Source: Ectocarpus siliculosus
Taxonomy: Eukaryota > Sar > Phaeophyceae > Ectocarpales > Ectocarpaceae
Length of the DNA stretch: 64,000 bases
Assembly (NCBI GenBank): GCA_000310025.1
Contig: FN647863.1
Location: 107,977 to 171,976 of the forward strand
Reading direction: 5' to 3'
Shown one piece after another: positions 57,901-64,000 of the stretch. Position 1 is the first letter of the stretch; each line of letters opens with the position of its first letter. A program made the translations under genes and the position numbers. The notes beneath the pieces are model-generated. The model made no database searches and was not told the DNA's origin. It saw only the letters and a list, made by a program, of their open reading frames with translations.

Positions 57901-60900
57901 TGTCACACGCCGGCCTACAGCAAATCGGAAGAAATGCATGAGAGCAAACGCGTAGTAGACAACCAGCGAGGGCGATTCCAAAAGATGCCGCACCCTTGAA
58001 AAAAGAGAGCGACGAATCTGAAATTCTGTTCGACTTTTCGGGGGTGAATATGGGTTTGTGTGCGAACAGCATCAATGACCCCACGTCGTCAGCGTTGTCC
58101 ACGATCGTTCCCTAACCCTCTTCTTCATGACTGTGCTCCAGGAATGCACGTAGAACGCGAAGGTCGGTTCTTGTTGCCTTCATTTGGCTTGGGGTCGGTG
58201 TGTCCACCACTGAAGGTGTCACGAAGACGAGCACCTGGTCTGTTGGTGGACAGCAAAACGCAGAACCAAACACAGAGATAGGGACAGACGACAGGGAGGA
58301 GGGACGAGCGATTTTTCCTGAGAAACGTTCGAAGAAGCATCACGTGGTAAAGCACCTGTGAGCACTGTGCAATAGAATCGCTCGCGCCGAAAGGTGTACG
58401 AAATGGATAGCGGGACAAACAAGAAAAACCCTGCAACTTAATCCAAGCCTTTCATTCCAAATGGCGTCCAGCAGTTGCTCCGCGAGTGTTTCTCCCGCTT
58501 GATAGGGTTCGTGTACAAAATGGTGACCAAACCACACGATGACCCCCTCTGTCAACGCTTGAGGACAAGAACAGAAGCAGCAGACCAATGAGATTCCCTG
58601 CGTCAAAAGGTAGCAAATTCCCCAGGGCCTCGCGCAAAGCAATCGTGGACACAACGCTCACCTCGATGAGACTGATTCATTCGTTTGAGAGGAGAGCGAC
58701 GGACTCAAGCATCCGTGCTGACCTCAGTAGCTGTCACACCGAGTGTGTTGAAAGTGGAATCGGCGTAGGACTAGTGCGTGTGGGTCAGCTCACCGTTGAC
58801 GTGGACCTGAGGGCGAAAGGTTTTCGTGCGCTTAAGATCAAAGTCTGCTTCGAGTGATGCCTGTGGCTAACGATGAAGGACGCCGCGTCAGTATGAACAA
58901 GGTAGCCCGCGTGGAGATAGATTCACAGCCCACGGCGTGTGTACTTTCGCCACTCAATCGCTAGGAGTGGCCAACACTTGCATGATTTCCGATGAACGTT
59001 GCGACAGGCAGGCCTCACGATGGCTGACTGTGGCAAACGTGCTGTCGGAGGCTTGCTTGGTTATAAGTCGGAGTCAGAACGTGGTGCTGTGCAGTTTGCT
59101 TGGTCTCGTACTCACCCCCAGGGTACTGACGCGCTCGTTGTCGTTCCAGAAAGCAACCTGGATGTCCACGATGTTCTGGGGTTCGGCAAAGGTGAACATG
59201 ATAGGGCAGGGCCCTTCGTCAGGCACGAGGTGCGTGGCGCACGACCACGTTGACTCGATGTCTGAGACGATGCCATCACGGGTGTTGGTCGCCGTACAGC
59301 CGAGGCCACCGACCTCCCCGCACCCGACCTCGCCGCTGCTGCTGCCGGACCGCCCATCGTGGGCGGTGGGTGATACGCTAACCTCGGTCTCGGCGCCCAA
59401 CTCGACAGCATCGGTAACCGTCGGCAACGACTCTGTCTCTTCCCAGTTGACAAACTGGTACGACATTGACTGGTCGTCATCACCGAAGATGAAGTCATCG
59501 CTCCCGCCGGTAGTTCCTTCACCGAAACAGGAGGCACTAGGGTCTTGGCAGTCGATTGAGCGGTACCCGCCTCTGCAGGAGAAGATGTCGTCACCCGGCG
59601 CGCTCTGGCATGTGCAAGAGCAGCAGTTGCCACCGTCGTAGCCTAGGAGACAGCCACAGAGCGAGAGGTAGACAGAAAGTGCCAACATGTTACAGTTGAT
59701 TGGGCTTCAAGTCAGGGACAGCGAGGAAAGGGTTATCGCCGACAAGGAAGTGGGGCAAACGAACCGAAAGTCACCGCACTCGCAACACGTACCATGAGGC
59801 GTCGATGGTGAACAAGATTTCAGCTCAGTAGCGCAGGAGAAACAGCGTTGCTGGACAGAAGGAAAGGAAGAGATACCAAACACAAAACGGGACAAGCCCC
59901 ACGGTTGTGTTTTGTGTCGTGTAGCCCGCACCGCCGGGCCCGATGTGGTGTTGATATTGTTCCTGAAAACCGATCTATTTGAAAGCAATCGATGGCAAGG
60001 GCAAGAGGGGAGGAGTATGCCTGACGCTTTTGTCTACACAACCAAGCAAAACAAGAGCGTGCATTGCACAATTGCACAAAAAGGAAAATAAGTTTGGACA
60101 ACATTGTAGCCACCGTGTGCTGCTTGACGACGAAGAAGTTGTAAGCGAGCGACAAAGAGAGCGCTTGTCCAACCCCAGCCCGAAAAACGTAAAAACATCG
60201 GTAGATCGCCGGCAGCGTCTAGGGCACGAAATCAAAGTAGGCGGAAATGAAGGGGAGATATCCCTAGAAACTGGCTGGCGTTCCTTGTTAGTGGGCCCGA
60301 GTGGTCAGACCCTTACTGACGAACTCCTCGCGTACAACGGGTTTGAAACATGTCTGCAACGATACCAGGTGATCTCGTATTGTGCTCACGTCGTCAGAGT
60401 CAGGAATGAAACACCATGTACCGCTACAACGCAACAAAGCCTGACAGGTTCACGTCGCTAGGTTCCAGTATCGCTTTGGGCTCAGCAAATATGGCTGGAA
60501 AAAATGTGAAAACAGTACGCCGCGACGTGTCAAAGGTGCACTTAATCAAAGTAAAGCGCGGCTCTGAAGCCTTCCCCCGTCACAGAGGATTTTCAAGCCA
60601 AGGATGTAGGACACACCAGATACGCACCAGACAGACCAATGTCTACTCTGCTCGACCTACACTACTGACCGCCCCAATAGTAAACTCTAGCGGCGGCAAC
60701 ACAAGCCCTCATTCCCGACAGATGCATTTTTCATCACCCAGTTGTACGGGAACGGTATGCTGTACCTTTCCATGAGGCATGACCTCAAGGGGTACCGTCA
60801 CTCACTGCACTCCTCCTTGTTGTTTTCTTTATCGCACAGGCCGTTTCCTATCCCAAAGACGTTTCCACAGTTTTCGAACATGTCGACCGTAACGTCGTCA

Positions 60901-61092
60901 TCGTCACACAGGCCGCGTCGGGGTAAATGCAAGAAAATTGCATGCAGAGGTAGTCGTCGTCATGTTCATTCTGACAGGGGGGTGAGGACAAGAGGAAGCA
61001 GAAAAACGAACACCAAGAATGAGGTACGGCTCAGCACCCCAGTCTTGGGGACAGGAAGTACAGGAGATGTCGGCCAACACGACGAACATATG

Positions 61093-61152
61093 AGATAAAA
61101 TTAGACCATCTGATCAGTCAACGTTGACTGATCAGATGGTCTAATTTTATCT
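61093..61152. repeat. Perfect 60-bp palindrome
   Basis: Two 30-bp arms with no spacer; the centre is CAACGTTG at 61119-61126. Each arm reads AGATAAAATTAGACCATCTG and on to the centre. It lies in an intron of gene B, about 120 bp upstream (in transcription) of exon 60970-60806, within the DNA absent from the left duplicate. Confidence 0.95.
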
Positions 61153-61648
61153 AATAGAACAGATGGTTTCGGAGCGGCGTGTAGGCTCAGATTCGACCGA
61201 ACACGATCGAACCCTTCGTGCCTGCCTACATGTATATCTCCCAGCTTTCAACGATAGCAGATACTTGGCTCAATAATACGAGAGAAGCAGCTGTAGAGAA
61301 ACAGAAGAGATTGACCTACCCAAGAGGGACTCATTCGATACCCAAACATGCCAGGCGCAACATATTTGAATCCGAATGGGTTCCTCTCGTGTAGCATGTG
61401 CATTCGCAACAAACAAGATGCGAACTGCTGTCATCGCCGTGAACGGCGATGACAGCAAGCATGTCTAAATTGTCAAAGATCTACGGGGTAGATTCACGGG
61501 GTGGTGGAAGAGAGAAAAAACGAGAACAAGAAATACCCAGTCCTGCACAGGCCCACGGTGTGGGGACGCGTGTGCTTCGCGTACTCTACCTGGCACGTGC
61601 ACTCGCAGCAGTCGCCTCCGTTGTAGTCTGCGATATCATGCCGGGTAG

Positions 61649-61689
<41 letters not shown>

Positions 61690-61693
61690 CGAC
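61649..61693. repeat. (ACG)n microsatellite
   Basis: About 15 ACG units with one ATG interruption, in an intron of gene B just upstream (in transcription) of the 38-nt exon 61627-61590. Confidence 0.9.
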
Positions 61694-64000
61694 AAGACAC
61701 AAACAGTAAACGGGAGCCACAACAAGTTGTCGGTCGGTCGTACCACGCCTGGTGGATATTGTTCGAGCTCTCGGATGAGTTCAACGAAGGCAGGTGTACA
61801 GCAGTTGGTCCTTGAAAGCAACCGTGAGAGCGGGGTTCCGACATATTTTCGAAGCTCGATTTTGCCACTGCACATAGAGTGGTGGGGCGAAATGGTGGAG
61901 TGGGAAGCCCAAGATGACGGCATTCTTACCGTCTCGCCGAGCGCCTGTCGTAATACCGAACCGTTTGATTTGTACGTTCTGTTCGTGGTGGTGTAATCGA
62001 GCTGAAAAGGTAGGTCGAGGGTGACATCTCGTGTCACCTACGGTACGCGTGCATCTGTGGTCCTGGTGCTGGTGAAGACGGCCGAAGACACTGCTACATA
62101 CATACACAAACAAATGTTTCGCGGGACCCCTAGAAGCCACGGCTTGCAAGCACTTGCTGTGACCCCTCCTCCCTGGAATCTGAGTGCGCAGAAGATGGGT
62201 GCCAAAACGGGGGAACAGCCGACAAAGAAGGTATTGCGAGCCAGGTTTGTGGATATTCTCTGTCGAGAGCAATGTGTGCGCTGTTCTGCACCATGTGCGT
62301 GTGTGTTGTCGGTGCGTGTTAAGCTGAAACGGCCATCCTCAGGCCTCTATTACAAAAAACAAGGCATTGGGCAACGCGTGGGGGGGCAAGAACCTACCGC
62401 ACGCCTCGTTATTGTTTCCTTCCTGACACCAGCCGTCTCCTGTGCCTAACGGGTACTCGCAGTTGACGAACATGTCGACGGTGATGTCATCATCGTCAAT
62501 GCAGGCTACCTCTGGGTCGATGCAGGCGAATGTCGTGCAACCCCTGTCATCATCGTACGGTCTCTGGCAGGAGGGTGAGCGGCAAAAGGTGGGATACCGT
62601 TGCTCAGACGGTCGCCAGGGGCAGCGACGGATGATGGGGAGGGGAAGACGAACCAACCCAGAAAAATATTCACCGTTCCCCAACAAGGCTGTTTCGGGCA
62701 AAAGCGCGATACTCCCTTCACTTCCAACACAATGAGGGCCACTATTTACACGGGCTCCACGGGAAGGTGAGATATCGCTACCACGCTTCGAGGGCAGGGG
62801 AAGGGAGATTCACTAAAATGTGGTTTCGTCGAGGCCATTGGGGCTGTAGAATGGCCGGTCGGGGACATTCAAACTATTTCAGGTGTAATCCAACGTTCGT
62901 CCAACGTGACAAAGTGATCATCTTAGACAGTCACCTTCTGTGTACGGCAGTGGCCACCATATGTCAGGCAACACGGCAAAATAACATGCAGCAACACTAC
63001 TCTCGTGTGGTGCATGGTCACGTGAAGTCATTACCCACGAGGAAGCTAACTCGTGTGATGTGTACTTGGCGTTGTCACATTTCGACTGGAAAGTTCGTAG
63101 GTTCAAGAACCTTGCGAAAAAATTCAGAGAGCCCGCCATGAACTTCCTTGTGTTTTCTTTGCAAATCTTCCGGTCATCCTTCAATTCGGCAGACTGCCAG
63201 ATATTGATGTGGCGATTGAAATATGGCTAGGTATTGCGTATTTTTGAGCGTTCCTTCCCAGCGTTTCAGGGTTCGATGAGGAGAATATGAATGAAAGCTG
63301 GCACAAGCGCCTCGCAATAATAGTTGACTTCAAATATTTTGTCCGTCGCTGCATCGGTGACAGAACAGTCTTCAAAATTGCCGCGGGAGTATTCGGGCAG
63401 TAAAAGAAAACCACTTCATCAACTACACACAGCAAAGCTCCTACAGTAGCATCCAAGAACAACGGAGGACTAGCTAGCGCTCATGTGAACCGTCCCACCT
63501 GACACGTGCACGAACAGCAGTCACCGCCGTCGTAGGCTGGGACGAATTGGAGAAAAAGAAGGTGGGACGGGCAAGAGAGAGGCATAGAGGTTTATTCGTA
63601 TTGGAATACTTCATACCCTTACGCCACGTGTGTATTCGTGAGACAAAGCAGGGAGCGATAAAGTTATCAAGAAGGGTGGCGCCCAGGAATACAAGCATGT
63701 GGAGCCGAGGCAGTACATTCTACATAGCGTTTCTGACGCAAGACTTTATAACCCACTACCCACGGCGACACGAGTGCGTCAAAGGGCGGCAACGGCGACG
63801 GAGCCTGCCGAAGCGACGTAAAGCAAAAATCAGGTGTACCACTCACATTTATATAGCTCCTGTATGACCTTCCTCCCGCGTAACCCCCGCTGATAAGTCA
63901 AAATCATACAAATAATGCTCCAAGAGTTGTGTGGACTGGCGCCGAAAAGAGCAATTGGGACGACCAAAAGCCACACCGTGGTCTTGCCGCAATAACTCCC

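Larger units (their letters stand above)
58662..63536 (-). pseudogene. LNR plus discoidin-like gene B, 5' end outside window, decaying
   Basis: Tandem paralogue of gene A. Visible exons: 63536-63499, 62563-62398, 61627-61590, 60970-60806, 59642-59116, 58806-58662. They keep the GT-AG sites and phases of gene A. Exons 62563-62398 and 61627-61590 encode a good LNR module (CEYPLGTGDGWC, then YNGGDCCECTC). Exon 60970-60806 is one base short in the CV-DDDVTVD stretch, which shifts the frame. The discoidin-like exon 59642-59116 is open. The last exon has TAG where gene A has a Glu codon after HTH, and it is two bases short compared with gene A. It is therefore probably a pseudogene in its 3' half, unless these are sequencing errors. 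It has one more module than gene A in the matching part. Confidence 0.7.
58030..64000. repeat. Segmental duplication, right block
   Basis: Matches 38620-43550 in order and orientation and continues to the window edge: the text around 63850-63940 still matches 43395-43470. Compared with the left block it has extra DNA at about 61080-61770, which contains one additional LNR module. Confidence 0.85.

Noticed and set aside
1-64000. CRISPR array, rRNA genes or phage-like modules
   Set aside because: No regularly spaced direct repeats with unique spacers, no rRNA-like sequence, and no phage gene order were seen.

Overview
The window looks like nuclear DNA of a complex eukaryote, most likely a brown alga (Ectocarpus-like stramenopile). 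This is an inference from gene style: genes have many short exons with GT-AG introns, introns and intergenic DNA carry CAA/GTT/CAG microsatellites and poly-G tracts, and there are proteins with long runs of Lin-12/Notch-like repeats. No bacterial operons, rRNA genes or CRISPR arrays were seen.

Layout. 1-3610: no recognisable gene, simple repeats only. 3611-6063 (minus strand): a three-exon Josephin-family deubiquitinase gene. 6064-8895: non-coding DNA with a hairpin, a GGCGGTA-rich island and a small minisatellite. 8896-24553: a large Ty3/Gypsy LTR retrotransposon, flanked by TATC on both sides, with 268-bp LTRs that differ at one position. Its coding part carries Gag, a NADAR domain, protease, RT, RNase H, integrase, a chromodomain-like tail and a Tudor-like segment, and is interrupted about half a dozen times. 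Two 100-N gaps fall in it; the second is flanked by the same 1,024 bp on both sides, which points to an unmerged contig overlap. 24558-37550: a repeat graveyard with foldbacks, old retroelement remnants, and two palindrome-rich repeat types built on a CCATGG core (CTTCCATGGAAG islands and CCCATGGG-rich elements with terminal inverted repeats).

38600-64000 holds two tandem paralogous genes on the minus strand. The downstream one (51979 to about 39254, 16 phase-consistent exons) encodes a signal peptide, seven LNR-like modules and a discoidin (F5/8 type C)-like domain, so it is probably a secreted or cell-surface protein. The upstream one (58662 to beyond the right edge) has the same architecture with an extra module, but carries two small deletions and stop codons in its 3' part and looks like a decaying copy. 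Between them lie roughly 225-bp tandem repeats just upstream of the intact gene, two adjacent copies of the CCCATGGG element, and non-coding DNA.

The most interesting items are the NADAR domain (a family acting on ADP-ribose or NAD-related N-glycosidic substrates) inside a retrotransposon polyprotein, and the CCATGG-palindrome element family, which has recognisable ends, a conserved core and TTAGGG-like motifs.
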